Below are positions 16,349-25,187 of a DNA stretch of 64,000 bases, piece by piece. Made by a program: the position numbers and the translations under genes. Source of the stretch: Bacillus sp. SJS (GTDB taxonomy: Bacteria; Bacillota; Bacilli; Bacillales; Bacillaceae); NCBI RefSeq assembly GCF_000732485.2, contig NZ_JAQV02000022.1, positions 1 to 64,000 on the forward strand, in the 5' to 3' direction. Position 1 is the first letter of the stretch. The number at the start of each line of letters is the position of its first letter. Under the pieces are notes generated by a model. The model did not search any database, was not told where the DNA came from, and saw only the letters and a program-made list of their open reading frames with translations.

Positions 16349-16751
16349 ATAATATGAAACGATAATAATCAATATAAAAAAATACCCCCGCTGGATGGAG
16401 GTATTTCATGATTGCTGTAATCACAAGGGTTCCGGTAAACGGCAGCAGGAAATACGTCGGCCGGGAATACATCCCTTTGAAAAAGTAAGCGTATGCAGTG
16501 ACAAGCAGGGCAAATAAAAGCAGCCCCAAAAGACCTTGGTGATTTCTCGACTTTACATAGTTTCCCGCTCCATAAACAATCGTGCTCCAGCAAATCGAAG
16601 CTCCGATCAGAAATAAAAGACTGCAAAGATAGTCCACTGCATCTGGAAAATAGTCGCTTCTGACAGGAATTGTGACTTTACATATCGATAGTGAAACAAA
16701 CATGGACAACAGAAGCCATCCCCAATAAATAATGCCTCTGATTTTTCTCAT
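16335..16751 (-). CDS. four-helix membrane protein, unknown
   Basis: A 138-residue protein with four hydrophobic segments (about 8-26, 42-62, 73-92 and 99-120). The start has only a weak ribosome binding site about 20 bases up, in the end of the previous gene, from which it is separated by an ATGAGATAAAA duplication; coupled translation is likely. The last residues run into the regulator's promoter. No family is recognised. Confidence 0.55.
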   Translation of the reverse strand: MRKIRGIIYWGWLLLSMFVSLSICKVTIPVRSDYFPDAVDYLCSLLFLIGASICWSTIVYGAGNYVKSRNHQGLLGLLLFALLVTAYAYFFKGMYSRPTYFLLPFTGTLVITAIMKYLHPAGVFFYIDYYRFILYYQK

Positions 16752-16769
16752 TTTTATCTCATTTTTATC

Positions 16770-17111
16770 TCATTTCTTCCCTTTCAATTTAGAAGTTCCG
16801 ATCCGTTCCCATTCCACAAAAGGGTCCGGATTTCCTTCTCCATCCGTCCATAAGCGGTAATGCACCCCATCAGCAACCACTTCCAGCACGAACTCTGAAT
16901 AGAATTCTCCCCAGCTCCCAAGCGCTGCAGTTTTATTGACTCGAGTAATTTCGGGATGAAGGGAAACGACCTTCTCCTTGACAAAATTCAATTTTGACTG
17001 TGTGTATAGATAGATTGAAGCGGTACAGATGGCAAGGATTACGACCAGGATAATCAGGACATGTTTGTATTTCAATTCTCCACCCCTGTTATATGAACCA
17101 TAATATTCCAT
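16770..17111 (-). CDS. small single-pass membrane or secreted protein
   Basis: A 113-residue ORF. One hydrophobic helix (HVLIILVVILAICTASIYLY) is followed by an outside domain with VKEKVVSLHPEI and FVLEVVADGVHYRLW. The layout recalls small DUF3139-like proteins but I cannot confirm this. GGGGTGGAG sits just before a TTG at 17072, so the true start may be there (LKYKHVLII...) rather than at the ATG of 17111. Probably co-transcribed with the following four-helix protein gene. Confidence 0.6.
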   Translation of the reverse strand: MEYYGSYNRGGELKYKHVLIILVVILAICTASIYLYTQSKLNFVKEKVVSLHPEITRVNKTAALGSWGEFYSEFVLEVVADGVHYRLWTDGEGNPDPFVEWERIGTSKLKGKK

Positions 17112-17197
17112 TTGAATTTTATCATAACGGACAGAGAGTCTGTTTTCTATTTATATTTTAAAATGACAAAAAAAAAGACCACCCGCAGATGATCTCC

Positions 17198-17395
17198 TCA
17201 CTCTTCTTCCTGATCCCAATCCTTTTTAAACCGGTCAAACTTGCCTTCCAAATCATCAAGCATCTGGATCAGGCGGTCTACGTCTTCAAGATCCGTTGAT
17301 TCGGGATCCATTGAATCGATGACCTCCATGAACATATTCAGGCGGTTTTTTAAATAATCTATTTGTGAGTCTTTATCTTTTGCGGCATTTCCCAT
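17198..17395 (-). CDS. SE1561-family protein
   Basis: A 65-residue protein with AAAGGAGTG eight bases before ATG. The sequence MGNAAKDKDSQIDYLKNRL followed by MFMEVIDSMDP and an acidic helical tail matches my memory of the small SE1561 family of staphylococci and bacilli, whose function is unknown. It is probably an all-helical soluble protein. Divergent to yfkAB. Confidence 0.75.
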   Translation of the reverse strand: MGNAAKDKDSQIDYLKNRLNMFMEVIDSMDPESTDLEDVDRLIQMLDDLEGKFDRFKKDWDQEEE

Positions 17396-17523
17396 TTTGC
17401 ATTCACTCCTTTCACCGTTTTCATGGTAGCGGATTTCTGGTGAATTGACAACTTTCCTTTATGCACGGTACTGGAGATTCATGATAAGATGGAGACTGTG
17501 ATTTTATTTAAGGAGTTTTGATA

Positions 17524-18645
17524 ATGAGCACTACTCACAGTTTACCCCCTATTACCCCTTCTTACGACCCGTGGGAAGCTTATATGGACATAGAACAATA
17601 TGGAAAGCCAACCTTGACGAACGTTGAGTTTACGACGACAACGCTTTGCAATATGAGGTGCGAGCATTGCGCCGTCGGCTATACGCTGACTCCGAAGGAT
17701 CCGAACGCGCTTCCTTTAGACCTGCTGATCCGCCGTTTGGATGAAATTCCGAATTTGCGGTCATTCAGCATTACGGGCGGTGAGCCGATGATGTCGATGA
17801 AGTCGGTGAACAACTATGTTGTGCCGCTTTTGAAATATGCGCATGAGCGCGGTGTCCGCACTCAGATCAATTCAAACCTGACACTTGATCTGGCCAGGTA
17901 TGAGAAAATCATTCCTTACCTGGATGTTCTGCACATCTCCCATAACTGGGGCACGATGGAGGACTTTGCTGAAGGCGGCTTCGCAATGATGGAGAAAAAG
18001 CCGACCTTTGAGCAACGCGCGAAATATTTTGACCGGATGGTGGAAAACAGCCGTGCGCTTGTCGCTGCAGGTGTAACCGTGTCCGCGGAGACAATGCTGA
18101 ATAAGCGCACACTCCCACATCTTGAAAAAATCCACAAGCAGATTACAGAGGAAATGCTGTGTCAAAGGCATGAGGTGCACCCTATGTACCCGAGTGACTT
18201 TGCGAGCGCACTCGAAACTCTTTCCCTGGAGGAAACACGCCAAGCGATTCATAATCTGCTGGATGTACGAAATGAAGATGTTTGGATGCTGTTCGGCACC
18301 TTGCCGTTTTATGCATGCAGTGATTCTGATGAGGATTTGGAGCTGATGAGGAGACTGCGTGCTTCGAAAAACGTAACGGTCCGGAATGACCCGGATGGCC
18401 GGTCCCGCTTGAACGTCAATATTTTCACGGGAGAAGTTATTGTAACGGACTTCGGCGATACTCCTCCACTCGGCAACATTCAGACATCAACTCTTCAGAG
18501 CGCCTATGAAAAGTGGTCTGGTTCACCAATCGCCAAGTCATTAAGCTGCCACTGCCCGAGCGTCCAATGCCTCGGCCCAAATATTCTGGTGAAAAACAGC
18601 TACTATGCGAATGAAGATTTCACCATGAAAAAAGCGAAACTGTAA
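17524..18645 (+). CDS. yfkAB: radical SAM/CxCxxxxC protein YfkAB
   Basis: ATG at 17524 follows AAGGAG at eight bases. The 373-residue protein has the radical SAM cluster CNMRCEHC at about 42-49, the GGEPM SAM-binding motif, and the C-terminal CHCPSVQC (CxCxxxxC) that defines YfkAB. In B. subtilis reference annotation the gene was once split as yfkA and yfkB; here it is a single frame. The reaction is unknown, but the C-terminal Cys motif suggests a second cluster. Confidence 0.93.
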   Translation: MSTTHSLPPITPSYDPWEAYMDIEQYGKPTLTNVEFTTTTLCNMRCEHCAVGYTLTPKDPNALPLDLLIRRLDEIPNLRSFSITGGEPMMSMKSVNNYVVPLLKYAHERGVRTQINSNLTLDLARYEKIIPYLDVLHISHNWGTMEDFAEGGFAMMEKKPTFEQRAKYFDRMVENSRALVAAGVTVSAETMLNKRTLPHLEKIHKQITEEMLCQRHEVHPMYPSDFASALETLSLEETRQAIHNLLDVRNEDVWMLFGTLPFYACSDSDEDLELMRRLRASKNVTVRNDPDGRSRLNVNIFTGEVIVTDFGDTPPLGNIQTSTLQSAYEKWSGSPIAKSLSCHCPSVQCLGPNILVKNSYYANEDFTMKKAKL

Positions 18646-18670
18646 AGCCTTGGGGCTTTGCAGTTTTTTT
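18644..18670 (+). terminator. terminator of yfkAB
   Basis: AAAGCC pairs with GGCTTT across TTGG; a seven-T run follows after GCAG. Confidence 0.6.
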
Positions 18671-18710
18671 GTTTGATGCGGCTGCGAATTTTGGGGGATG
18701 GTGTCTCCTG

Positions 18711-18957
18711 GTCGCTATTCGACAAGATTGGGTTGATATTCGACAAAACCGCGTGGATATTCGACATGCAGAGGTTGCTATTCGACAAATCCCCGTCGAT
18801 ATTCGACACCCCGCTCCTCCATTGAACCAGCAATACCCACATTTGCCCGTAATCGACACATTTTTGCCCGTAATCGACACGTTCTTGCCCGCTATCGACA
18901 AATTTCCGCCCGTAAATCCGCCGTCTGCCAAGTTAAATCCGCCCTATCCCAAGTGAA
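18711..18957. repeat. degenerate 21-bp tandem array
   Basis: About eleven units, each 21 bp. The first set carries TATTCGACA (for example GATATTCGACAAAACC), then CGTAATCGACA, then GTTAAATCCGCC. It fills the gap between yfkAB (+) and yfkD (-), two convergent genes. A minus-strand frame through it gives heptapeptide repeats, but no start signal supports translation. Confidence 0.85.
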
Positions 18958-18971
18958 ATCCCAACACCCAA

Positions 18972-19003
18972 CAAAAAACACCGTCCAGCCCCCTGAACGG
19001 TGT
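18972..19003 (-). terminator. terminator of yfkD
   Basis: ACACCGT (18978-18984) and ACGGTGT (18997-19003) form the stem; on the minus strand TTTTTT follows. Confidence 0.75.
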
Positions 19004-19014
19004 CCTCCCACTCA

Positions 19015-19803
19015 TTACCTCGGGCGATCCGAGACCATGTATCCAAAGGATAGGTGGTCCTGAACCGGAATCCATGCACCGATTCCCTGGGAGGTAACGT
19101 TTTTCACGTTGATTTTTCGCTTGTTTCCTTTGAGCTCGAGGTACACTTCCCCGTATGTCACTTTTCCTTTTTCGCTGATAGCCGGTGCGTATGCGTATAG
19201 GTAGCCCATTTTTTTTACGGGTACGTTGTAGATTTGATCTTTTTTGGTGCCGGATCCTATGATGGTTTCGAAGGAGAGCGGCAGGTTGGTTTTCTTCATG
19301 GCTTTCAGCAGCATCATGTTTTTCACGTCTTCGACCATTGGGACTTCAGAGGTAAGGCCGCCTTTAATTTTTTTCTGGTCGTTTTGTTTGTAATGGATTT
19401 GGGCGGCTGCTTTTCCTCCGCGGTTGTCCGACAGGTTCGAGTTGATGCGCTGGTATTCCCAGTGTGGCGTGGTTTCACTGGATTCATAGTTCAGTGCCCA
19501 TCTGCCAAGGTAGATGGTCGCACGGTATCCAACTGCAAGGGGCGAATCGGAAATCGTTGTTTCATTCAGCTGCTTGATGAGATTCGGATTTTCAATTGGA
19601 ACGGTGGAGGATTCGGAAAGCTCTCTTGCAAGCTCGCTCGGCTGCAGATATGGAAGGTTCTGCGCCGGATTAGGATACGTATTTTCCTTGGATATGTCCA
19701 GTACAGATGATGGGATTTTCGTTTTCGCTTCCGTCATGTAGATGCTTGAAAAACAAACGGATAATAGCACGGCTACACAAATGGTGATTCGTTTCATTTT
19801 CAT
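19015..19803 (-). CDS. yfkD: YfkD-family exported protein
   Basis: A 262-residue protein with AAGGGG eight bases before ATG and a signal peptide (MKMKRITICVAVLLSVCFSS). The mature part includes AVGYRATIYLGRWALNYES and a beta-rich C-terminus. It matches the YfkD family of bacilli in size and position next to yfkAB and chaA. Function is unknown; it is expected outside the membrane. There is no lipobox. Confidence 0.85.
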   Translation of the reverse strand: MKMKRITICVAVLLSVCFSSIYMTEAKTKIPSSVLDISKENTYPNPAQNLPYLQPSELARELSESSTVPIENPNLIKQLNETTISDSPLAVGYRATIYLGRWALNYESSETTPHWEYQRINSNLSDNRGGKAAAQIHYKQNDQKKIKGGLTSEVPMVEDVKNMMLLKAMKKTNLPLSFETIIGSGTKKDQIYNVPVKKMGYLYAYAPAISEKGKVTYGEVYLELKGNKRKINVKNVTSQGIGAWIPVQDHLSFGYMVSDRPR

Positions 19804-19967
19804 GGGTGGGTCCCCTTCCAGCTTCTTTTCCTATAGTTTTTTCAGGGGTTGAGCGGATTATCCATCTTCCGCGAAAAAATGATGATTTTCAACAATTCAA
19901 CACACTTTATGCATGTTTTGACACGAAATATTGGTAAAATAAAAAGTAACCTGAAAGGAGCTTTTTT

Positions 19968-20522
19968 ATGAAAAAAATCATCGTTCTTTTTCTTTTTGCC
20001 TTATTCACCTTTCATCAGACCGGGGCTCTGGCTCATTCCACATTGGAGAGTTCAAACCCAGAGAAGGGCTCGACGGTGACGGAAAAACTGGATGAGATTC
20101 AGCTTACGTTTAATACAGAGGTTGAGGAGTCCAGTGCGTTTAAAGTGCTGAAAGACGGGAAGACAGAGGTTCCAGTCGAAAATATACAGATAAACGGCAG
20201 CACACTTACCGGGCAGCTGCCCGAGCAATTGGAAAACGGATCTTATACGGTTAGCTGGGATATTGTTGGAGCAGACGGCCATGTGATCAAAGATTCCCTG
20301 GAGTTTACATTAAACGTTCCAGCCCCTGTCCAGGAAGAACAGCCACCTGCCGAAGACAAGAAGAAAGAGCCTGCTGCTGAGAAAAAAGAAGAACCGGCTG
20401 CGAAAGAAAAAACAGCCTCTGAAACGCCTTCCGGTGACAGCACCATGGTCATTATCGGATCCATCCTTGCTATTGCTGCAGTTGCTGCGATCTTCTTCTC
20501 GGTAAGAAAAGGCCGTCGCTAA
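19968..20522 (+). CDS. CopC-domain copper protein with C-terminal anchor
   Basis: A 184-residue protein with AAAGGAG before ATG. A signal peptide ends at ALA, so the mature protein begins His-Ser-Thr. That N-terminal His together with the His in DGHVIKD matches the Cu(II)-binding ends of CopC. A Pro/Glu/Lys-rich linker (about 122-150) leads to one C-terminal membrane helix and a basic tail, so the domain is tethered outside the cell. The CopD-like gene begins one base after its stop. Confidence 0.88.
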   Translation: MKKIIVLFLFALFTFHQTGALAHSTLESSNPEKGSTVTEKLDEIQLTFNTEVEESSAFKVLKDGKTEVPVENIQINGSTLTGQLPEQLENGSYTVSWDIVGADGHVIKDSLEFTLNVPAPVQEEQPPAEDKKKEPAAEKKEEPAAKEKTASETPSGDSTMVIIGSILAIAAVAAIFFSVRKGRR

Positions 20523-20523
20523 T

Positions 20524-21597
20524 ATGGTTTGGATTATGCTTTCTGAAGTTGGGCTGTATCTCAGCTTTTCCATCTTGATGGGAGCCCTCTTTATGTCTTA
20601 CATACCAGAATCCAAGAAGCCGGACATTCATGTGCCGAAACGCTGGTTGCAGCTCGCGACGCTTGGAGTCGCTGTTTTTTCATTTTCTCCTGTGCTCGAG
20701 CTTGCTTCCCGATTTTATGAAACGAGAGGATTCTTCGGAGCCATTGTTCAGGTGATCAAGGATTTTCAAATTGGCCAAATGTGGGCACTCGCGCTTGTCC
20801 TAATTATCATGTTTTATTTATTTATTACCTTTGCGCCGATATTTGATGACGTCCAGTATCGGTCCATTTCTTTATTTTTCGTGATATCCCTTATCTTTTC
20901 AATTAGTGTGAACAGCCATACCTCTTCACTGAGCGGATACGGGATCCTTTACCACGCCATTCACTTTTTGACGATGAGTGTATGGATCGGAATTTTGCTG
21001 CAGGTCAGCTGGTTCTCAAAAAACAGCAGGAATTGGCTGTCCTTTTTAAAATGGTTTACGCCTGTTGCAATGATTCTGGTGGTCCTTGTCATTTTCACAG
21101 GGTTTCTGCTGATGACACTGCTGATGAACGTCGCTGAATATCCGCAAACCTGGGTACTCAATTACGGACAGTACTTACTGATTAAGCATTTAATTGTTAT
21201 TCCGGTTCTCGCATTTGGATTTTTGAATGGTTTTTATATGAAGGGACGCCTTCGAAAGGGAAACGAAGGGGATCCCCGCAGATGGACGAAAACAGAGAGT
21301 CTGTTTCTGCTGATCGTATTTCCGGTTACGGGTCTTCTCGGGCAGCAGGAGCCGCCGCATAACATTGAAGTAACGAAAGTGAGCGATGGGATTTCCCCTA
21401 TGTTCCAGCTCCTGTCCCCTGACAGTCAGATTGGGTTTGCATTTGGGGGGCTTAGCTTTTTATTCGGACTGCTGGCCGTTCTCTTTTTAACCCTGCTTAT
21501 CCTCCAGTTCCGGAAAAATGGACCGGCCATACCGGCATTTATTATGGGGCTGCTGTTCACGGTCTCTTCTTATCTCTTTATCATGGCAAGTATTTAA
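20524..21597 (+). CDS. CopD-family copper-import membrane protein
   Basis: A 357-residue protein with eight or nine membrane segments. The central NSHTSSL...YHAIHFLTMSVWIG and the LIKHLIVIPVLAFG segments carry the His residues of the CopD domain. CopC and CopD act together in copper uptake or delivery; in B. subtilis the same domains are fused in YcnJ. Start one base after copC, so an operon. The C-terminal helices end just before a strong terminator. Confidence 0.85.
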   Translation: MVWIMLSEVGLYLSFSILMGALFMSYIPESKKPDIHVPKRWLQLATLGVAVFSFSPVLELASRFYETRGFFGAIVQVIKDFQIGQMWALALVLIIMFYLFITFAPIFDDVQYRSISLFFVISLIFSISVNSHTSSLSGYGILYHAIHFLTMSVWIGILLQVSWFSKNSRNWLSFLKWFTPVAMILVVLVIFTGFLLMTLLMNVAEYPQTWVLNYGQYLLIKHLIVIPVLAFGFLNGFYMKGRLRKGNEGDPRRWTKTESLFLLIVFPVTGLLGQQEPPHNIEVTKVSDGISPMFQLLSPDSQIGFAFGGLSFLFGLLAVLFLTLLILQFRKNGPAIPAFIMGLLFTVSSYLFIMASI

Positions 21598-21626
21598 AGA
21601 GGGCAGACTGCGCCCTCTTTTTTTTA
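21597..21626 (+). terminator. terminator of copC-copD
   Basis: AAGAGGGC pairs with GCCCTCTT; eight or more T follow. Confidence 0.9.
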
Positions 21627-21644
21627 AAAATACTTATCTGAATA

Positions 21645-21673
21645 TTTACAAATTTAATCTAAAATTATATGAT
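21645..21673 (+). promoter_or_regulatory. sigma-A promoter of a candidate small RNA
   Basis: TTTACA (21645-21650), 17 bases, then TATGAT (21668-21673): one mismatch from consensus in each box. Confidence 0.65.
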
Positions 21674-21679
21674 AGCAGT

Positions 21680-21757
21680 AAGCAACCTAAAGTGTGATTG
21701 TGGTTTCGTCCTACAAATTTTTGGCTGACTCTGAATGGAGTCAGCCGCTTTTTTTTG
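21680..21757 (+). ncRNA. candidate small RNA, about 78 nt
   Basis: A near-consensus promoter ends at 21673 and a strong terminator follows (GGCTGACTC at 21723 with GAGTCAGCC, then eight T). Between them no start codon with a Shine-Dalgarno is seen, and the flanking copD and chaA genes have their own terminators. A short independent transcript is thus predicted. It contains AAGTGTGATTGTGGTTTCG as its single-stranded part. I do not recognise a known RNA family. Confidence 0.5.
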
Positions 21758-21773
21758 GACCCAGGTACCAAAA

Positions 21774-21803
21774 AAAGAGAACCCCCACACCCGGGAGTTC
21801 TCT
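21774..21803 (-). terminator. terminator of chaA
   Basis: AGAGAAC and GTTCTCT flank a GC-rich loop with CCC/GGG; on the minus strand TTTTTT follows. Confidence 0.8.
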
Positions 21804-21808
21804 CATCC

Positions 21809-22864
21809 TTATAGCAAATAAAACCCAATCCCCATAATAAAGTAAGCCGCGAGTAGTGTTGCTCCTTCAAACCAGTTTGTATCCCCGTCGTTAGTCAGGA
21901 TAATCGTTAAAAAGACGGCTGTAACCATGGAGATGAGCTCTGGCATGGTAAAGACAAGCGTTAGGTTATTTTCAAACATTAGTGAAAGCAAAACAAGCAG
22001 AGGCGCTACAAACATGGCGATTTGCAGCGTAGATCCTACGGCAATTTCCACGGCAACGTTCATTTTGTTTTTATAGGCCATAACAATTGCGGATGCGTGC
22101 TCCGCTGCATTCCCGACGATGGCAACGATGATGATCCCGATAAACAGCTCGCTCCAGCCCAGTGTTTCTCCTACTTCTTCAAATGTGTGCACAAGATTTT
22201 CAGAAACATAAGCAACAGCGATTGTGGCAAGAAGAAGGACAAGGGTTGCTTTCTTTGCCCCCCACTCCGGTTCCTCGTGTTCACCCGCTTCATCTGTTTT
22301 ATGCTTATACACCCCGCGGTGAGTCACCAGCTTGAAGAACAGGGCAAAAAGATACAGCAAAATCAGGATGATGGAAATCCCCACACTGAACGTCAGGGTC
22401 TTGCCCTCATCCATGTCCATGGAGAACACCTCCGGAATAACGAAGGCAACGATGATTGAGAAAATCAGCAGTCCTGAGTTGTGTCTCGCATCGTAGACGT
22501 TGAACTCTTGCCTCTTGTACTTTAGTCCGCCCACAAGGAAGGATAGGCCCCCGACAAGAAGAAGGTTTCCAATAACGGAACCAGTTAATGAAGCGAGAAC
22601 GACTCCGTTTAAACCTGCCTGCAGGGCAAATATTGAGATGATCAGCTCAACAGCGTTCCCGAATGTCGCATTTAATAGTCCCCCAATTCTCGGACCAGCT
22701 ACTATGGCCAGACTTTCGGTCGCTCTTCCCATAAACCCGGCCAGTGCGATAATCGTCAGACAGTAAACGGCGAACATAATCAAAGAAGGCCAATGAAGCA
22801 GGCTGCCAAGAACAGACAGCGGAATTCCAGCTATAACTGCAATAAGAAAAATTCGATTTACCAT
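21809..22864 (-). CDS. chaA: Ca2+/H+ antiporter (YfkE/ChaA)
   Basis: A 351-residue protein with eleven hydrophobic segments and the two alpha-repeat motifs of the CaCA superfamily: FGNAVELIISIFAL (about 70) and VGNAAEHASAIVMA (about 248), each with the ion-binding Glu. An acidic/His-rich cytoplasmic loop (HKTDEAGEHEEPE) lies between the halves. It exchanges cytoplasmic calcium for protons. The B. subtilis equivalent is yfkE, likewise next to yfkD and yfkF. AAGGTGAAGG gives the ribosome binding site. Confidence 0.93.
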   Translation of the reverse strand: MVNRIFLIAVIAGIPLSVLGSLLHWPSLIMFAVYCLTIIALAGFMGRATESLAIVAGPRIGGLLNATFGNAVELIISIFALQAGLNGVVLASLTGSVIGNLLLVGGLSFLVGGLKYKRQEFNVYDARHNSGLLIFSIIVAFVIPEVFSMDMDEGKTLTFSVGISIILILLYLFALFFKLVTHRGVYKHKTDEAGEHEEPEWGAKKATLVLLLATIAVAYVSENLVHTFEEVGETLGWSELFIGIIIVAIVGNAAEHASAIVMAYKNKMNVAVEIAVGSTLQIAMFVAPLLVLLSLMFENNLTLVFTMPELISMVTAVFLTIILTNDGDTNWFEGATLLAAYFIMGIGFYLL

Positions 22865-22976
22865 ACCTTCACCTTACTTTCCATGATCATTAATATGTAT
22901 TTCCAAATGCTGACCCTCATGTATGTTTCCCCGTTTTTGTTGCAAATTAACCTTGAAAGCAAGGAGGATTGATAAA

Positions 22977-23399
22977 ATGTCTGCTCAGCTTGAAGAAAAA
23001 ATCATGAAGCTTCTCGACAACCATCAGATCGGATCGATGGCAACGGTTCGGAACGGCAAGCCCTACTCCCGTTTTATGCTGTTTTTTCATGATGGATTAA
23101 CCCTTTATACGGCAACGAGTAAAAAAACCCATAAAGCAGAGGATATCCGCGAAAATCCGGCTGTTCATCTATTGCTGGGGCTTGAAGGAAATGGCTTCCG
23201 GGATGAGTATGCAGAGATCGAAGCAAACGCCTCGGTTGAAGAGTCCTCATCACTCAAAGAAAAGTTTTGGAACGAGAAGTTAAAGGATTGGATCAAAAGC
23301 CCTGACGATCCTGATTTTTTGCTATTAAAGCTCGAACCTGAAAAGTTCTGCTATTTCTCAAAAGCCGGCGAAGATCCGGAAACACTTACGATGGATTGA
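22977..23399 (+). CDS. general-stress-protein-26-like flavin-binding split-barrel protein
   Basis: ATG at 22977 follows AAGGAGG; the frame is open to 22923 without a site. The 140-residue product matches the pyridoxamine-5'-phosphate-oxidase-like fold: HQIGSMATVRNGKPYSRFM, LYTATSKKTHKAEDI, NPAVHLLLG. It resembles B. subtilis YdaG (general stress protein 26). Flavin or other cofactor binding is likely but the activity is unknown. No clear sigma-B box upstream was found. Confidence 0.85.
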   Translation: MSAQLEEKIMKLLDNHQIGSMATVRNGKPYSRFMLFFHDGLTLYTATSKKTHKAEDIRENPAVHLLLGLEGNGFRDEYAEIEANASVEESSSLKEKFWNEKLKDWIKSPDDPDFLLLKLEPEKFCYFSKAGEDPETLTMD

Positions 23400-23430
23400 G
23401 GAGGACGGTCATATTTGACCGTTCTTTTTC
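23400..23430 (+). terminator. terminator
   Basis: AGGACGGTC and GACCGTTCT around ATATTT, then TTTT; follows the stress protein gene. Confidence 0.8.
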
Positions 23431-23461
23431 AATTTAGCCTTGAACCGTGCAATTCATACCA

Positions 23462-23492
23462 AAAAAAGACCGGCTCCATGCGGAACCGGCTT
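23462..23492 (-). terminator. terminator of osmC-like gene
   Basis: GACCGGCTCC pairs with GGAACCGGCTTC in part (AGCCGGTT/GGCCGACC type stem); on the minus strand a seven-T run follows. Confidence 0.7.
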
Positions 23493-23493
23493 C

Positions 23494-23877
23494 TTACTCA
23501 ACAATTTCAAACGTTTCCTTAATTTCAATGCTGTCCTCCACAGACCGTACCATCGAACAATTTTTACGGGTTAGCTCCATAGCCTTCTTCATAGTCTCTT
23601 CCTTCAGGTTCTTCCCTTTAATCGTAAAGTGGACGTGGATCTTCTCAATCCGGTTCGCTTCTGCTTCATTTCTTTCTGCGTTCGCTTCAATTTGAATATC
23701 CTCAATTTCAAGCCGCTTCTTCTCAAGGATCTTCCGGAGTACTCCTCCGCTGCATACGGCAATGGAAGCAACCATCAGCTGATAGGGTCTGAAGCCATGC
23801 TGCTCATCTCCTGAAACCTGCAGATTCCCGAATTCTACTTCCGATGAAAATCCTTTTTCCGTCATTTTAAAGTTCAT
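23494..23877 (-). CDS. OsmC-family peroxide/organic hydroperoxide reductase-like protein
   Basis: ATG at 23877 follows AAGGAGGG at eight bases. The 127-residue protein has the OsmC/Ohr layout with two Cys: SIAVCSGGVLRKILEKKR (about 48-65) and LTRKNCSMVRSVEDS (about 105-119). These Cys pairs reduce peroxides in characterised relatives. This shorter version is closer to YhfA-like OsmC proteins than to Ohr itself. Single gene. Confidence 0.85.
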   Translation of the reverse strand: MNFKMTEKGFSSEVEFGNLQVSGDEQHGFRPYQLMVASIAVCSGGVLRKILEKKRLEIEDIQIEANAERNEAEANRIEKIHVHFTIKGKNLKEETMKKAMELTRKNCSMVRSVEDSIEIKETFEIVE

Positions 23878-24000
23878 GGCCAATCCCTCCTTTTTCCTTA
23901 TCTTATCCTTTTTCTTCAATATGCTGAAATATGTTGCCTGCTAACACTGGCGGTGATACGCTGAAATAAGTGAGAAATTTACAACAGCGGGGTTTAACAT

Positions 24001-25161
24001 ATGAATAAATTGCGTTTTGCCATTTTAATCAGCATCGTGACCGTCTCCGGTTTTTCTCAAGGCATGCTTCTCCCTGTCATCGCCATTCTTTTTGAACAGC
24101 AGGGGTACCCCTCGTCTTTAAATGGATTGCACGCAACCGGACTTTATATTGGAGTATTGCTGGCCTCTCCTTTTATGGAAAAGCCTTTGCAAAAACTCGG
24201 CTATAAAAAGATGATTATCATCGGAGGCTTTCTTGTAATGGCTAGCCTTTTTGCCTTCCCGGTTCTCCAGTCATTCTGGATTTGGTTTGTCCTCAGGCTG
24301 CTCGTTGGAATTGGGGATCACATGCTGCACTTTTCAACCCAAACATGGATTACATCCATTTCCTCTGACCAAAACAGAGGGAAAAACATTTCCCTGTATG
24401 GAATCTGCTTCGGACTCGGTTTTGCCGCCGGTCCTATCCTGACCGGTGCAGCGGCAGTAAATCCAAACCTGCCTTTTATCATCAGCGGATTCATCAGTCT
24501 TGTGATTTGGGGACTTGCCTTTCTGTTAAGAAATGACTTCCCGGAGCACCAGTCTTCAGGCGCTTCCGGAAGCACTGCACGCTTCAAGGATGCATGGAAG
24601 CTTTCATGGATCGCCTTTCTTCCTCCGTTCATATACGGATTCCTGGAGTCCTCGCTAAACGGAAACTATCCCGTTTATGCGTTGAGGCAAGGGTTCTCCC
24701 CTGAAAATGTTGCCATCCTCCTTCCGGCGTTTGCAGTAGGAGGCATCATTTTTCAGCTCCCGCTCGGCATTCTCAGTGATAAGTTCGGTCGAAAGCGGAC
24801 GATCCCGATCGTTTTGTTTATCGGATTCCTGGCCTTTACAGCAGCAAGCTTCACCCAATCCTTCATCCTGCTGCTTGTTTGTTTCTTTATTGCCGGCATG
24901 GTGCTCGGATCGACGTTCTCCCTCGGCCTTACCTATATGGCTGACCTGCTTCCAAAGCATTTGCTGCCGGCAGGAAATCTGCTCTGCGGAATCTGTTTCA
25001 GCATTGGCAGCATCAGCGGACCCGTTATCGGCGGGCTCTACATGGAATACGTCCCCGGCAGCAACTTCTTTTATATCGTTGCCTTCCTGCTGCTCATCGT
25101 TTTCGCGGTCTATGCGTTCAACAGAAATGAACAGGAAAAAACAGTCGCCTGCAAGCAATAG
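24001..25161 (+). CDS. yfkF: MFS transporter (YfkF-like)
   Basis: A 386-residue protein with twelve hydrophobic segments. The MFS loop motif appears as DKFGRKRT between helices 8 and 9, and a degenerate one in the first half. Position next to chaA and the yfk block, and length, fit B. subtilis YfkF. The substrate is unknown; the layout is that of a drug or metabolite exporter. The ribosome binding site is GCGGGG. The terminator at 25142-25174 overlaps its end. Confidence 0.88.
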   Translation: MNKLRFAILISIVTVSGFSQGMLLPVIAILFEQQGYPSSLNGLHATGLYIGVLLASPFMEKPLQKLGYKKMIIIGGFLVMASLFAFPVLQSFWIWFVLRLLVGIGDHMLHFSTQTWITSISSDQNRGKNISLYGICFGLGFAAGPILTGAAAVNPNLPFIISGFISLVIWGLAFLLRNDFPEHQSSGASGSTARFKDAWKLSWIAFLPPFIYGFLESSLNGNYPVYALRQGFSPENVAILLPAFAVGGIIFQLPLGILSDKFGRKRTIPIVLFIGFLAFTAASFTQSFILLLVCFFIAGMVLGSTFSLGLTYMADLLPKHLLPAGNLLCGICFSIGSISGPVIGGLYMEYVPGSNFFYIVAFLLLIVFAVYAFNRNEQEKTVACKQ

Positions 25162-25174
25162 GCGGCTGTTTTTT
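25142..25174 (+). terminator. terminator of yfkF-like gene
   Basis: CAGTCGCCT and AGGCGGCTG flank GCAAGCAAT; seven T follow. Confidence 0.8.
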
Positions 25175-25187
25175 TATGAGGTTGGCG

